A stretch of DNA of 64,000 bases from Megalobrama amblycephala. Taxonomy: Eukaryota > Chordata > Actinopteri > Cypriniformes > Xenocyprididae. The DNA lies in assembly GCF_018812025.1 (NCBI RefSeq), contig NC_063051.1, forward strand, positions 4,403,896 to 4,467,895. The letters run 5' to 3'. Shown here piece after piece: positions 63,481 to 64,000 of the stretch. The translations under genes and the position numbers were made by a program. The notes below the pieces were generated by a model. It saw nothing but the letters and a program-made list of their open reading frames with translations, made no database searches and was not told the DNA's origin. The number at the start of each line of letters is the position of its first letter. Position 1 is the stretch's first letter.

Positions 63481-64000
63481 AACGAGTTTATCTTTATTGT
63501 AATTTGTTAAATAAATCAAACATTTTGCTAAAAATTTCTATCAAATATAATCTAAATCTGCACTAAAATTAGTTTAGAAAGTAAAAAGTTGCAGATGTGT
63601 GAGTCGAGGAAGAAGCCGCAACCTTTTTTTGCTGTATATCATAAAATTGTCTTTCAGAGCAATTCGTCACTTCCCTGCTCTTTCCTGAGAGGATGCTCAC
63701 CTGGTGTGCTTTCTGGAAACAGTGTAGGAGAAAAGGAAGAACAAATGCATCTTTAGAAAAAAACAAGTTTTCTTTATCTTTTTCCTCTGTGGGAGAATGA
63801 AGGAAAAATACAACAGAAAAGAACAGCTGGCAATGCCGTGTGTCATCACCAAAGTATTCTCGATTCTTACCACATAATATAGAGCAAGATGTCTGTGAAA
63901 GAGGTCAGTCACATGAACGACTGACCAGATAACCCCCCTCCCCAACTCTTTTTTTCCCTCTCTTTCTTGAAAAAAAAAAAAAAAAAACCTTTCCTATGGG

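Larger units (their letters stand above)
57384..64000 (-). other. part of a large foxp1 intron upstream of w1
   Basis: No exon matching the preceding FOXP1 coding block (Gln-rich 'QVARQLLLQQ' region) was found on the minus strand. Contains A runs (57986-58006, 60557-60573, 63970-63987), T run 62221-62247, (TG)13 at 59645-59671, (AAAG)6 at 61237-61262, (TTA)8 at 61648-61672, and an A-rich tract at 60515-60740. Candidate conserved blocks are listed separately. Confidence 0.7.

Noticed and set aside
63695..63720. Possible 12-nt microexon (acceptor tttccag, donor gtgagc)
   Set aside because: Both splice signals are present by eye but the enclosed 12 nt match no FOXP sequence, and frame use cannot be judged.

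Overview
The window is vertebrate, most likely teleost and probably cyprinid. It is AT-rich, has one large gene broken into small exons with GT/AG introns, many microsatellites, and many short inverted-repeat DNA transposons. Among these are foldback elements with the 'atagttcaccc ... gtcat' ends that are common in carp and zebrafish genomes. I see no bacterial-style genes, no RNA genes and no second protein-coding gene.

The gene is foxp1, a forkhead transcription factor, read on the minus strand. Fourteen consecutive coding exons (w1 to w14 in transcription order) run from 57383 down to the stop at 13578-13580. They splice in one frame to 577 residues. The first ~100 residues of the usual ~677 lie beyond 64000. 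Domains in order: Gln-rich N-terminal region (w1-w3), linker (w4), C2H2 zinc finger (w5/w6), leucine zipper (w6/w7), a CtBP-type PLNL motif (w7/w8), forkhead (w9-w11), and an acidic C-terminus with a VKEE SUMO-type site (w14). I cannot tell from this window whether it is the foxp1a or foxp1b copy.

The main finding is a second version of forkhead exon w11, called w11b, at 20610-20779. It matches the mammalian FOXP1 exon 18b ('ES' isoform) and replaces two residues of the DNA-recognition helix. The phases allow exactly one of the two exons. Using both or neither gives an early stop. YGCY (MBNL-type) motifs lie on both sides of w11b, and a TGCATG (Rbfox-type) motif lies 31 nt downstream. In addition, the zinc-finger, zipper and forkhead exons w5, w6 and w10 each have a long microsatellite close to a splice site. 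Around w5, a (GU) repeat and a (CA) repeat are complementary and enclose the exon.

Layout: 1-9284 is the 3' flank, with no gene and several AT-rich, homeobox-site-like blocks that look like conserved noncoding elements. About 9285-13577 is the likely 3' UTR, ending near a candidate poly(A) signal and a hAT-type element. 13578-57383 holds the coding exons and introns, with about 20 transposon copies. 57384-64000 is part of a large upstream intron with more candidate noncoding elements. Calls of conserved elements rest on base composition and motif density only, since no alignment could be run.
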